From an uncultured Eggerthellaceae bacterium (lineage in GTDB: Bacteria; Actinomycetota; Coriobacteriia; Coriobacteriales; Eggerthellaceae): a DNA stretch of 38,410 nt. The notes under the pieces were generated by a model. That model searched no databases and was not told the DNA's origin. It worked only from the letters and a program-made list of their open reading frames with translations. The stretch spans positions 1 through 38,410 of the forward strand of contig CAUEBO010000021.1 of the NCBI GenBank assembly GCA_958454405.1, read 5' to 3'. Positions 1-7,585 of the stretch are shown piece by piece. The first letter of the stretch is position 1. Every line of letters starts with the position of its first letter. The position numbers were made by a program, and so were the translations under genes.

Positions 1-1
1 G

Positions 2-1057
2 TACGACGACGATGTTTCGACGCGCTACAAGGGCTTCGCCGACCTGTACAAGGCCATGGGCGAGAAGGCGGCGGACAACGGGGTGAAGTTCTTGTACAGC
101 ACGCCCGGGGAGCAGCTGATAACCGACGACGCGGGCGCGGTGACCGGCGCCTTCGGCAAGCGCTCGGGTGATGCGTACGTGCGCGTCAACGCGCGCAAGG
201 GCGTGGTGCTGGCCACGGGCGACATTTCCGACGACGACGAAATGCTGGAAGCGTACTGCCCGGTGATGCTCGATATGCCCACGCTCCACGCCGTACCCTG
301 CAACACGGGCGACGGCCATAAAATGGGCATGTGGGCGGGCGCCCAGATGGACACCCCGTCGGTGGGCCTCATGATGCACTTCGACCCCACGCCCCTGCCG
401 CAGGGCGCGGCTCCGTTCTCGGCCGTGCCGTGGCTGCATGTGAACGTGAACGCGCAGCGGTTCACCAATGAGAACGTGGGCTACCAGGCGCTTGCCACGG
501 CGGTGGCGCAGCAGCCGGAGCATCGCGCCTTCCAGATCATCGACTCGCACCTGCTGGAGCATGCGTTCGATTACACGAACGGGGGGCGTCCGGCCGACGA
601 GAGGGCGCTCAACGGCGCGGTGGAGGCCGGACAGATCCTGAAGGCCGATTCGCTGGACGAGCTGGCCGAGAAAGCCGGCCTCGATGCCGCGGCGCTCAAG
701 AAGACCGTCGAGCGGTACAACGAGCTGGTGGACAAGGGACACGACGAGGACTTCGGCATGGCCAGCGAGTTCTTCGTATGGAACGGGATCAAGGACGCCC
801 CGTTCTACGCCATCGAGCGCATGCCCGGCAAGCTGGCCGTGTGCGGCGGCTTGAAGAGCGACGAGTTCTGCCAGGCGCTCGGCGAGGACGGCGCTCCCAT
901 CCCGGGCCTGTACGTGTCCGGCAATGTGCAAGGATCGTTCTTCGGCTACGACTATCCGGTGGTGGGCTTCGGCGGGTTCTCCCTGTCGCGCGCGGCCACC
1001 GGCGGCATCCTGGCCGTCAAAAGCATCATGGGCACGTTCGACGAGCCCATTGCCTGA
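2..1057 (+). CDS. FAD-dependent fumarate-reductase-like flavoprotein, C-terminal part (5' truncated)
   Basis: The reading frame is open from the window edge (frame 2) to a TGA at 1055-1057, so only the last ~351 residues are visible and the N-terminal FAD-binding motif is missing. The visible part has the features of the fumarate reductase/succinate dehydrogenase flavoprotein family: a V-N-x-x-x-x-R-F-x-N-E segment near 445-470, and a C-terminal GLYVSGN ... GGFSLSRAATGG segment that normally packs on FAD. These enzymes pass electrons from FAD to an unsaturated or otherwise reducible organic acceptor in anaerobic respiration. Where classical fumarate reductases carry a His-Thr-x-GG motif this protein reads LAVCGG, so fumarate is not assured as substrate. 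A strong hairpin terminator follows. Family assignment is firm; the substrate is unknown. Confidence 0.85.
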   Translation, partial: YDDDVSTRYKGFADLYKAMGEKAADNGVKFLYSTPGEQLITDDAGAVTGAFGKRSGDAYVRVNARKGVVLATGDISDDDEMLEAYCPVMLDMPTLHAVPCNTGDGHKMGMWAGAQMDTPSVGLMMHFDPTPLPQGAAPFSAVPWLHVNVNAQRFTNENVGYQALATAVAQQPEHRAFQIIDSHLLEHAFDYTNGGRPADERALNGAVEAGQILKADSLDELAEKAGLDAAALKKTVERYNELVDKGHDEDFGMASEFFVWNGIKDAPFYAIERMPGKLAVCGGLKSDEFCQALGEDGAPIPGLYVSGNVQGSFFGYDYPVVGFGGFSLSRAATGGILAVKSIMGTFDEPIA

Positions 1058-1104
1058 CGAGCCGGGTGAATCTCATCTCGGCTTGTCGCGGAACCCCTCT
1101 CCCG

Positions 1105-1145
1105 CCGCCCGTCGCAGCCTCGGCTTGCGACGGGCGGTTCGCTTT
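1105..1145 (+). terminator. Rho-independent terminator after the flavoprotein gene
   Basis: A perfect 12-bp inverted repeat (CCGCCCGTCGCA at 1105-1116 with TGCGACGGGCGG at 1126-1137) has a 9-nt loop and is followed by a T-rich tail (TTCGCTTTT). It lies 48 nt after the stop codon. Confidence 0.75.
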
Positions 1146-1237
1146 TCGGGCATGATCCAGGAGGTTGCGTGGAGGGCGGGCTGCCGGGGTGCTGCGCGGG
1201 AGCTGCGGTTCGTTCTGCCCCTTTTGCGACGGATCGG

Positions 1238-1264
1238 TTGCTCTCGGCGCGGTTTGACTATAAT
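1238..1264 (+). promoter_or_regulatory. Probable sigma-70 promoter of the phosphohexomutase gene
   Basis: A perfect -10 hexamer TATAAT sits at 1259-1264, about 70 nt before the GTG start. The best -35 candidate is TTGCTC at 1238-1243 with a short 15-bp spacer, so the -35 is weak; the -10 itself is convincing in this GC-rich context. Confidence 0.5.
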
Positions 1265-1335
1265 ACGGAGCGCGGCACCCTGCGAACGGCCAGGCGCGAA
1301 CCGGCGCTTCGGCGAACCTATGGAAAGGACGATCC

Positions 1336-2751
1336 GTGGCAGACAGCATACACTTCGGCACCGATGGATGGCGCGCCATCATCGGCGAGGACTTCACGAA
1401 CGACAACCTCGTGCGGGTCGTCGACGCGGCGGCCCGCATCTTCAAGGAAGACGCGCTGGCGGCCGGCCGTGCGGAGGATGCGCCGGGCACGATAATCGTC
1501 GGACACGACTGCCGGCAGGACGCGCACGCCTACGCGCAGCTGGCGGCCGAAGTCGCCGCGGCGCAGGGCTTCCGCGTGCTGCTGACGCAGGACTTTTGCC
1601 CCACGCCCACGTTGTGCTGGTCGGTGGCGCAGGACGCCGACGCGGTGGGCGGCATCATGCTCACGAGCAGCCACAACCCGGCCGAGTACCTGGGCGTGAA
1701 GCTGCGCATGAGCGACGGCGGCGCGGCGGGCAAGGATTTCACCGATCGCGTGGAGGCGGCGTTCGCCGACGCTCCCACCGATGCGCGCGGCGCTTTCGAA
1801 CCGGTCGACCTCATGACCCCGTACCTCGCCACCTTGAAGGAGCGCGTGGACGTCGAGGCCATCAGAGGCGCCAACCTGCGCGTGGTGGTGGACCCGCTGT
1901 ACGGCGCCGGCCGCATCTACTTGGCCGAGCTGCTGCGCGATCTGGGCGTGGAAGTGTGCGAGATCAACAACGCCGAGGATCCCACGTTCGACGGCCTGCA
2001 CCCCGAGCCCATTCCGCCCTGGGTGGACCGCTGCATCGCGAAGGTTCCCGAGCTGGGCTTTGACGCCGGCTTCATCAACGACGGCGACGCCGACCGCATC
2101 GGCGCGGTGGACGAGCACGGCAATTTCGTGAACCCGCACCGCATCATCACGCTGCTCACCTCGCACCTTGCCGAGGACAAGGGCCTCACCGGCCGCGTCG
2201 TGTCCACCATCACCGCGTCGGCCATGCTCGCGCGCCAGTGCAAGCGCCTGGGCCTGGAGCTGACCAGCACGCCGGTGGGCTTCAAGTGGATCTACGCCGA
2301 GATGGAGAAGGGCGACGTCATGCTGGGCGGCGAGGAGTCCGGCGGCATCGGCATCCCCAGCCACGTCATGGAGCGCGACGGCCTGCTGATGGCGCTGCTT
2401 CTGTGCGAGACGATGGCGCAGCGCGGCATGAGCCTGGGCCAGCTGGTGGACGACATGTTCCAGAAGGTGGGCAAGCTGGAGTTCGAGCGCCAGGGCCTGA
2501 AGATCACCGACGAGCAGATGGCGAACTTCCGCGCCGAGATCGTGCCGAACTACGCGCCTGCCGAGATCTGCGGCAATCAGGTGGTGGACGTGGATCGTCG
2601 CGACGGCGTGAAGTTCTACCTGGAAGGCGACGCGTGGGTGATGATGCGCCCCTCCGGCACCGAGCCGCTCGTGCGCATCTACGCCGAAGCCGAGACGGTG
2701 GACGAGGTCCGCGATCTGCTGGAAGCCGCGAAGGCGGTCGTGACGGCCTAG
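1336..2751 (+). CDS. Phosphoglucomutase/phosphomannomutase family protein (alpha-D-phosphohexomutase)
   Basis: A 471-residue protein of the alpha-D-phosphohexomutase superfamily, which moves a phosphate between C1 and C6 of hexose phosphates and so feeds cell-envelope sugar synthesis. Visible signatures: FGTDGWR at the N terminus (residues 7-13), the phosphoserine loop TSSHNP (110-115, catalytic Ser112), the metal-binding loop DGDADRIG (249-256), the sugar-binding loop GEESGG, and the C-terminal phosphate-binding RPSGTEP (about 437-443). Length is normal. The GTG start at 1336 is chosen because an AAAGGA Shine-Dalgarno (1324-1329) sits 6 nt upstream and the N-terminal GTDGWR motif follows at the expected place. 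Sequence alone does not separate glucose, mannose or glucosamine specificity; the TSSHNP/GTDGWR pattern suits the phosphoglucomutase/phosphomannomutase branch. It is monocistronic, with its own promoter. Confidence 0.93.
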   Translation: MADSIHFGTDGWRAIIGEDFTNDNLVRVVDAAARIFKEDALAAGRAEDAPGTIIVGHDCRQDAHAYAQLAAEVAAAQGFRVLLTQDFCPTPTLCWSVAQDADAVGGIMLTSSHNPAEYLGVKLRMSDGGAAGKDFTDRVEAAFADAPTDARGAFEPVDLMTPYLATLKERVDVEAIRGANLRVVVDPLYGAGRIYLAELLRDLGVEVCEINNAEDPTFDGLHPEPIPPWVDRCIAKVPELGFDAGFINDGDADRIGAVDEHGNFVNPHRIITLLTSHLAEDKGLTGRVVSTITASAMLARQCKRLGLELTSTPVGFKWIYAEMEKGDVMLGGEESGGIGIPSHVMERDGLLMALLLCETMAQRGMSLGQLVDDMFQKVGKLEFERQGLKITDEQMANFRAEIVPNYAPAEICGNQVVDVDRRDGVKFYLEGDAWVMMRPSGTEPLVRIYAEAETVDEVRDLLEAAKAVVTA

Positions 2752-2761
2752 CCCCTGCGCG

Positions 2762-2806
2762 CCCGGGGAGCCGACCACGGTTGGCCCCCGGGCCTCGCTC
2801 CCCGGG
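2762..2806 (+). terminator. GC-rich hairpin after the phosphohexomutase gene
   Basis: Ten-base arms CCCGGGGAGC (2762-2771) and GCTCCCCGGG (2797-2806) flank a 25-nt loop just after the stop codon. There is no T tract, so intrinsic termination is uncertain. Confidence 0.35.
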
Positions 2807-2930
2807 GGGGTCCGCCTGTCGCTCGGACGGGCTCGGCGGCACAGCAGGCGCCGGGCTTGGCGGGAATGCGCCGGGCTTGACGGCGAAGAGGATGCGGCGC
2901 GCCGTCTTCGGAACCGCTCCGACAGCAAAA

Positions 2931-2946
2931 TGTTTCACGTGAAACA
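2931..2946. other. parS: parS site 1 (ParB-binding centromere sequence)
   Basis: The perfect 16-bp palindrome TGTTTCACGTGAAACA equals the widely conserved bacterial parS consensus bound by ParB (Spo0J). It lies in the intergenic space between the phosphohexomutase and the convergent LysR gene. Apparent small ORFs starting M-F-H-V-K-H here are artefacts of reading through the palindrome. Confidence 0.93.
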
Positions 2947-3029
2947 CCCGCGTCTGTTTCCGCCGCGCGCCTTCGCGCCGGCTCCCGGAAGCGGCGCAAC
3001 GCAGCGGGAAACGCGAACGGGCCGCCCGA

Positions 3030-3989
3030 TCACATGCTGGCGATGGGGCGGGCGCTGATGCCGGCTACGCTGGAGGCGCTGCGCGCGTAGTCGATGAGCT
3101 TCTGTTCGCAGTCGCGCAGCAGCTTTCCCTGCTTCCAGGAGACGCCCACGCGGATGGAGAAGTCCTCGAACGGCAGGCTGACCACCGACGGGTCCGAGAA
3201 CAGCGGCTCTCCCACCAGGGGTCCCACGTTGGTGCCGATTCCCTGGCCTTGGCGGACGAACTCGAAGATCCAGTACATCTGGCTTGAGTTGATGATCTTC
3301 TTCGGGGTGACGCTCCGCTCGTCGCACAGCGCGCGAATGCGCTCGTAGGCCTTGTACCCCTGGCCGGGCGTGGCGAGCACATGGTCCGCGAGGTCCTCGA
3401 TGGATACGAGCGGCTTCTCGCTGAGCGGATCGTCCCGGTTCACCCACATGGACAGCGGCGTCCAGTACAGCTCGGAGGTTTCGAACGCAGGCGAATACGG
3501 CGCCGTGGTGAACGCGACGTCGTAGAACCCGGCTTCCAGCCGCTCGTCAACCACCAGGTCGGGCACTTCTTCCAGCTCGCAGACGATATTCGGCTCGCGC
3601 TTTTCGAAACGCTCCCAGAACGAGCGCCCGAGCAGGCCGAGCGAGCCGTTGGCCAGTCCCACCTTCACGGTGTGCTTGTGCTCTTGGCCTATCAGGAGCA
3701 GGTCGTTTTCCAGCTGATCGTAGCCCTTCAGCACGTTCACCGCGTACAGGTACAGGCGATCACCTTGGACGGTGGGGTTGAGCACGCCGCGCGGCCCCGC
3801 TTCGAACAGCTTCGCGCCGAGCTCGCTCTCAAGCGAGCGCACGGCCTTCGCCACGCCTTTCGGGGTGAGCGGGATCTCTTTGCCGGCCTGGACGTAGCTC
3901 TTCAGCTCGTAGGCGAGGACGAAGTACCTGAGTTGCTCCGTATGTATGACGCACCTCCTTGCTGCCGCACGTATCTTCCAGCATCTCAT
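3030..3989 (-). CDS. LysR-family transcriptional regulator
   Basis: A LysR-type regulator: an N-terminal winged helix-turn-helix (TEQLRYFVLAYELKSY ... TPKGVAKAVRSLE, where most relatives have S-Q-S/P-A-V-S) followed by a periplasmic-binding-protein-like effector domain. It is transcribed away from the Tat-flavoprotein gene at 4139, the usual arrangement for a LysR regulator controlling the divergent gene, probably in response to that enzyme's substrate (inference). Start choice is unsettled. The only standard in-frame start upstream of the HTH is ATG 3989, which has a poor ribosome site and adds about 14 unusual basic residues. A perfect Shine-Dalgarno AGGAGG at 3959-3954 sits 6 nt before an in-frame ATA codon at 3947-3945, giving IHTEQLRYF, the normal LysR N terminus. 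No GTG or TTG alternative exists in frame there. Confidence 0.92.
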   Translation of the reverse strand: MRCWKIRAAARRCVIHTEQLRYFVLAYELKSYVQAGKEIPLTPKGVAKAVRSLESELGAKLFEAGPRGVLNPTVQGDRLYLYAVNVLKGYDQLENDLLLIGQEHKHTVKVGLANGSLGLLGRSFWERFEKREPNIVCELEEVPDLVVDERLEAGFYDVAFTTAPYSPAFETSELYWTPLSMWVNRDDPLSEKPLVSIEDLADHVLATPGQGYKAYERIRALCDERSVTPKKIINSSQMYWIFEFVRQGQGIGTNVGPLVGEPLFSDPSVVSLPFEDFSIRVGVSWKQGKLLRDCEQKLIDYARSASSVAGISARPIASM

Positions 3990-3994
3990 ACTTT

Positions 3995-4028
3995 CGATCG
4001 ACCCAGGTTAACGGATAGGGAACGATCG
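3995..4028. promoter_or_regulatory. Candidate LysR operator between the divergent lysR and flavoprotein genes
   Basis: Two CGATCG palindromes (3995-4000 and 4023-4028) flank a central GTTAAC (4007-4012). The outer arms extend imperfectly as CGATCGACCC and GGGAACGATCG. The symmetry, and a 28-bp separation close to whole helical turns in a divergent intergenic region, fit a LysR-type binding region. This is inference from layout. Confidence 0.4.
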
Positions 4029-4138
4029 GTTTCCTGCCCCTACGATTCGTGGAGCGATTCGCAGGGGTGGTGAAAGCACCTCAAGGCACAATAAGAGCCG
4101 CAGAAAACACCATGGGCAAACAAGGGAAGGGAAGCATC

Positions 4139-5749
4139 ATGGAAAATCTTTCTCGCAGGACGTTCTTGCAGGGCACTGGCATCCTCGGCGCGAGCGCCGC
4201 GCTGGTGGGGCTCGTCGGCTGCGCGCCGGGAGCCGAGAAGGCGGCTGCGCCGTCCAGTGCAAGCGGAACGGATTCTCTTTTGGCCATCGGCGACCTTGCG
4301 GAACCGTCCGAGACCGTATCGGCCGACGTGTGCGTCGTGGGCGCCGGCGGAACCGGCACCGCGGCGGCCATCGAAGCCGCGGAGCTGGGCCTGAGCGTGA
4401 TCGTGGTGGATCCGGGCAAGAAGTACGGCGGATCGTTCGTGAACACCGAGGGCATTTCGGGCGTGAAGACGTCCTACACGGCCCAGTTCGATTACGATCC
4501 CGACGTCGAGACCGTGGTCGCCGACTGCATGAAGTACCACCACTGGGTTCCCAACCACCAGCTGTACATGAACTTCTACAACGAGTCGGGAGAAACCGTC
4601 GACTGGTGCGAGACCCACGGGGCCAAGTTCTCCGTCGCGGCGAAAACCCCCACGTCCACGTCGTACGTGCACATCTTCGACCATTCGGAGGACACGGAAG
4701 GCGATCTTCCGGGCCAGGTGTTCATGGACCATCTGGGCGAAGCGGCCGACGCCGCCGGCGTCCAGCCCTACTTCGAAACCTGGGGCCGCAAGGTCATCAT
4801 GGAGGACGGCAAGGTCGCCGGCCTGCTGGCGGAGCGCAAGGACAAGTCCATCCTGCAGATCGACGCCCCGGTGGTCATCATCGCTTCCGGCGGCTACGCC
4901 ACCAACGAGCCTTTGCTGCGCGAGCTGAGCGAGATCGTGCAGAACGAGAAGATATTCTCGCTGGGAGCCGAGCCCCGCAACGGCGACGGCTTCAAGATGG
5001 CGCTTGACGCCGGCGGATCCTTCGCGCCGTTCCCCGGCACCGTGCAGTGGTGCGGTCCGGTCATCGAAGGGTGCGGATGGACTTCGGACGGCTATGCGGC
5101 CGCCGTGCAGCCCACGCTCTGGGTGAACGAGAACGCCGAGCGCTACTGCCCGGAGGATCTCTGGATCGACGACTTCGCCGCGGCGGGCATCGCGCAGGCG
5201 CGCCAGCAGCGCACGTTCACCATCATCTCGGATGCCGACTTGAAGTACTTCGAGGAGAACGGCCCGTACGTGAACGTGTTCACGTGGAAGCGGGTGGGAG
5301 AGCCCATCCCCAAGGCGCGCAGCCAGTTCGAGTCGCTCGAGAGCGTGGTCAAGGTCGACTCCATGGCCGACGCCGCCGAGGCTTTCGGCCTTGACGCCGA
5401 CAAGCTGGAGGCGACCCTGCAGGAGTACAACGCCAGCTGCGAGGCGGGCGCCGACGCCACGTTCGGCAAGCGCCCGGAGCACCTGCGCCGCTTGGATCCT
5501 CCGTACTACGTTGCGCAGATCTCCTGCGGGTACTACTGCACCGACGGCGGCCTGTTCATCTCGCCCAATTTCGAGGTGAAGACCAAGGAAGGCGACGTGA
5601 TCCCCGGCCTGTACGCTGGCGGAAAGGACGCGGGCGGCCTGTTCGGAGACTCCTACGACGTGCTCATCTGCCCCGGCACCGGCGCCGGCTTCGCCCTCAA
5701 CTCCGGGCGGCTCGCCGCGAAGCATGCCAAGGAGTACCTGGCCAAGTAG
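4139..5749 (+). CDS. Tat-exported FAD-dependent reductase, fumarate/urocanate reductase-like lipoprotein
   Basis: A 536-residue extracytoplasmic flavoprotein. The N terminus carries a twin-arginine signal (SRRTFLQG, residues 5-12) running into a lipobox LVGC (25-28), so it is probably a Tat-exported lipoprotein held on the outer face of the membrane. An FAD dinucleotide-binding GAGGTGTAAAIEAAE motif follows at about residues 65-80. The substrate/flavin domain ends in GLYAGGKDAGGLFGDSY and a GTGAGFALNSGR segment. It belongs to the fumarate reductase flavoprotein family but has no haem-binding CxxCH motif, so electrons must come from another protein. Residues 465-471 read YYCTDGG where fumarate reductases have HHTxGG, which argues for a different acceptor. 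The start at 4139 is chosen for the AGGGAAGGGAAG Shine-Dalgarno and the Tat motif; an ATG further upstream would bury the signal peptide. It is divergent from a LysR gene and followed by a strong terminator. Confidence 0.9.
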   Translation: MENLSRRTFLQGTGILGASAALVGLVGCAPGAEKAAAPSSASGTDSLLAIGDLAEPSETVSADVCVVGAGGTGTAAAIEAAELGLSVIVVDPGKKYGGSFVNTEGISGVKTSYTAQFDYDPDVETVVADCMKYHHWVPNHQLYMNFYNESGETVDWCETHGAKFSVAAKTPTSTSYVHIFDHSEDTEGDLPGQVFMDHLGEAADAAGVQPYFETWGRKVIMEDGKVAGLLAERKDKSILQIDAPVVIIASGGYATNEPLLRELSEIVQNEKIFSLGAEPRNGDGFKMALDAGGSFAPFPGTVQWCGPVIEGCGWTSDGYAAAVQPTLWVNENAERYCPEDLWIDDFAAAGIAQARQQRTFTIISDADLKYFEENGPYVNVFTWKRVGEPIPKARSQFESLESVVKVDSMADAAEAFGLDADKLEATLQEYNASCEAGADATFGKRPEHLRRLDPPYYVAQISCGYYCTDGGLFISPNFEVKTKEGDVIPGLYAGGKDAGGLFGDSYDVLICPGTGAGFALNSGRLAAKHAKEYLAK

Positions 5750-5825
5750 GTTGGTTCGCAACGCGAGCGCCGTGCTGAGAGCCCGAGCGCCAGGTGAAGC
5801 GCGGCAGGTGGTTTCGCGGTTGGAA

Positions 5826-5841
5826 TGTTTCACGTGAAACA
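5826..5841. other. parS: parS site 2
   Basis: A second perfect TGTTTCACGTGAAACA. The palindrome extends to 20 bp (AA...TT, 5824-5843). It lies between the flavoprotein stop codon and that gene's terminator hairpin, hence inside the transcribed 3' UTR. Confidence 0.93.
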
Positions 5842-5861
5842 TTCGTTCGAAAGATGCGCGC

Positions 5862-5903
5862 CGCCCCGGGAACCGGTCAAGATTCGGTTCCCGGGGCGTT
5901 TTT
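5862..5903 (+). terminator. Strong Rho-independent terminator of the Tat-flavoprotein gene
   Basis: A perfect 14-bp stem (CGCCCCGGGAACCG 5862-5875; CGGTTCCCGGGGCG 5885-5898) has a 9-nt loop and is followed directly by TTTTT (5899-5903). Confidence 0.92.
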
Positions 5904-6028
5904 GTGCGTCCGAATGCGCGGCGCGTGCGTCGAACGTGCCGCCAAGGCTTTCGGGCCGCGCGCCGCTCGGGTTTTCAAGAGCACCGGGCTCGGGGGCTCG
6001 CATCGCCGAAGCTGCCGACCGCGAAGGG

Positions 6029-6508
6029 CTAGCGGTCTGCGAACCGCGGCAGCTTCTTGAGGAGCGCCCAGGCGATCTGCTTGTCCTGGCCGTCGCCGAG
6101 CATGGCGGAAAACGACCGGAACGCCGCGCAGGGCCGCCCGAACACGCGGCTCGACCGCCCGAGCGGCACCTCGCAGCGGTAAGCCTGCTCGAGCGCGCGG
6201 GCGGCCTGTTCGTCGGCCGCCACGAGGCAAAGCGGGTCGATTCCCTCGATCAACAGAAAGAGCGCCTGGCGGTCGAGCTCCGCGCGGTCTGCGGCCCGCT
6301 CGCGCAGGGTCGCGAACGCGCAGGCCTCGCGGCCGTACCCGAGCGCGGCCGCCGATCCGTTGAGCGCCTTGCGGCTCTCGTCGTCCAAGGGGCGTTCGCT
6401 CAGCACGCACACGAGCGCGGAACGGGCCCCGTCCAGATGCGCCTCGAACAGCCCCCATGTCTCATCGAGGGCGACCTCGTACATGTTACCATTCACGGAC
6501 ATTTTCAC
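6029..6508 (-). CDS. Hypothetical protein (unknown family)
   Basis: A 159-residue soluble, acidic to neutral protein with no signal peptide, membrane segment or cysteine cluster. I do not recognise the family. The sequence looks real: codon use is like its neighbours, and there are a GTG start at 6508 (GTGAAAATG) behind AAGGGG and an in-phase ATG two codons later. Segments such as LALFLLIEG and AIAWALLKKL suggest an alpha/beta fold. It is divergent from the small ORF-nikR-hypE group across a short intergenic region with a NikR-half-site-like palindrome, so it could belong to the same nickel regulon; that is inference only. Confidence 0.65.
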   Translation of the reverse strand: MKMSVNGNMYEVALDETWGLFEAHLDGARSALVCVLSERPLDDESRKALNGSAAALGYGREACAFATLRERAADRAELDRQALFLLIEGIDPLCLVAADEQAARALEQAYRCEVPLGRSSRVFGRPCAAFRSFSAMLGDGQDKQIAWALLKKLPRFADR

Positions 6509-6538
6509 ACGACCCCTTGCAGTTGCCTGGCATTCGCC

Positions 6539-6553
6539 GTATAACCATCATAC
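6539..6553. promoter_or_regulatory. Candidate NikR-type operator in a divergent intergenic region
   Basis: GTATAA-CCA-TCATAC forms a short inverted repeat. One half (TCATAC) equals the E. coli NikR half-site and the other differs by one base, but the spacer is 3 bp rather than the 16 bp of the E. coli operator. nikR itself lies 340 bp downstream. Plausible autoregulatory site, unproven. Confidence 0.3.
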
Positions 6554-6625
6554 CAGCAAGCAACGGGCGCCCGCAGCTTCAAGAGCCAAGCGATGCGGGC
6601 GAAAGCGATACGTCAGGAGGAATCT

Positions 6626-6880
6626 ATGTGCACGAACGGCGTGAACACGGGGCAATTCGAGCAGATGATCGAGCAGATTGACGACCATGTGAAGCTTGAG
6701 CGCCGCTGGGCGCACACGCTTGCGCACATGGCCGGCGATGCCGGCTTCGCCACGGTGTCTGACAAGATGCATGCGGCCCAGGCCCTGCTCGACGACGTGC
6801 GCGCCATGCTCGACGAGGCCAAGGACGCGCTCGACGACGACGCGCAGGCATCCAGCAACGTCACGGTCAATCTGGTTTAG
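6626..6880 (+). CDS. Small hypothetical helical protein upstream of nikR
   Basis: An 84-residue protein. ATG 6626 is chosen because AGGAGG (6615-6620) lies 5 nt upstream; a longer in-frame start has no ribosome site. The body is almost entirely predicted helix (FEQMIEQIDDHVKLERRW ... AQALLDDVRAMLDEAKDALDDD), acidic at the C-terminal half, with two His residues in the central helix and one Cys near the start. I recognise no family. It ends 11 nt before the nikR start and is almost certainly co-transcribed with it, suggesting a nickel- or hydrogenase-related role (inference from context). Confidence 0.75.
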   Translation: MCTNGVNTGQFEQMIEQIDDHVKLERRWAHTLAHMAGDAGFATVSDKMHAAQALLDDVRAMLDEAKDALDDDAQASSNVTVNLV

Positions 6881-6891
6881 GGCGTTTGCAC

Positions 6892-7314
6892 ATGGGCAAC
6901 GACCTCATGCGCTTCTCGGTGGCCATGCCCGAGGACCTGCTTATGCGCTTCGACCGGCTGGTGGCCCGTCGCGGCCTTGCCAAGAACCGCAGCGAAGTGG
7001 TGCGCGATCTGGTGCGCGATGCGCTCGTGGAAGACGAGTGCGCGACGCCCGGCACCGAAGTGGTCGGCACGCTCACCATCGTGTTCGACCATCATGCGAA
7101 CGACTTGCAGGAAAAGCTGCACGCCATCCAGCACGAGTACTTCGAGTCCATCGTCTCCTCCATGCACGTGCACCTTGACGCGCACCATTGCCTCGAGGTC
7201 ATCGTGCTGCGCGGCGAGACCGGCCTGGTGCAGGACATCGCGAACCTCATCCTGGGAACCAAGGGCGTGAAGAACGGCCGTCTGGTGGTCACCACGACCG
7301 GACAGTATATATAG
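6892..7314 (+). CDS. nikR: Nickel-responsive regulator NikR
   Basis: A 140-residue metalloregulator with an N-terminal ribbon-helix-helix DNA-binding domain (MRFSVAMPEDLLMRFD ... KNRSEVVRDLVRDAL) and a C-terminal ACT-like nickel-binding domain. All four high-affinity Ni(II) ligands of E. coli NikR are present with exact spacing: His81, His92, His94 and Cys100 in HEYFESIV..MHVHLDAHHC. It should repress nickel uptake and related genes when nickel is plentiful. The ATG at 6892 is preferred over a TTG at 6886 because AGGG (6879-6882) is well spaced; a third ATG at 6907 would give the shortest family-like start. It lies between a small unknown ORF and hypE, consistent with control of NiFe-hydrogenase maturation. 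Confidence 0.95.
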   Translation: MGNDLMRFSVAMPEDLLMRFDRLVARRGLAKNRSEVVRDLVRDALVEDECATPGTEVVGTLTIVFDHHANDLQEKLHAIQHEYFESIVSSMHVHLDAHHCLEVIVLRGETGLVQDIANLILGTKGVKNGRLVVTTTGQYI

Positions 7315-7338
7315 TAGGCATTCATCCTGAGGAGAGGC

Positions 7339-7469
7339 CCAGGTTGTCATCCTGAGCGAGCGAAGCGAGTCGAAGGATCCCGTGCGGCGACAGCGGGAAG
7401 CTTCCCTGCTATCGCCGCACGGGATCCTTCGGCTCCGGCCTACGGTCTCCGCTCAGGATGACAATCTGG
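7339..7469. repeat. Imperfect long inverted repeat, family A member 1 (REP/MITE-like)
   Basis: A left arm (7339-7390, beginning CCAGGTTGTCATCCTGAGCG and ending GGATCCCGTGCGGCGA) and a right arm (7412-7469) are complementary over most of ~52 bases, so the transcript could fold into one long hairpin with a 21-nt loop. The arm sequence GGGATCCTTCGGCTCCGG ... GCTCAGGATGACAA recurs at 21185-21311 and 26410-26536. Degenerate extra copies of the AGGATGACAA word follow to about 7530. Located between nikR and hypE. Confidence 0.85.
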
Positions 7470-7585
7470 CAGTTTCGCTCGGCCAGGATGACAACCTAAG
7501 ACGTTCGTTCGGGATGACGGATTGGCGGCTTCTCTCACCAAGGATGGCAAGAGGCTGCTGGCGGACATAATTAGATTGGAGTTGT

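Noticed and set aside
1169..1495. Plus-strand GTG ORF with an AGGAGG just upstream
   Set aside because: It runs out of frame through the start of the phosphohexomutase, has shadow-like composition and lies upstream of the TATAAT promoter.
2504..2947. Minus-strand ORF starting MFHVKH at the first parS (and the similar one at 5842)
   Set aside because: It begins by reading the parS palindrome and continues antisense to the phosphohexomutase gene with unnatural Arg/Pro-rich composition.
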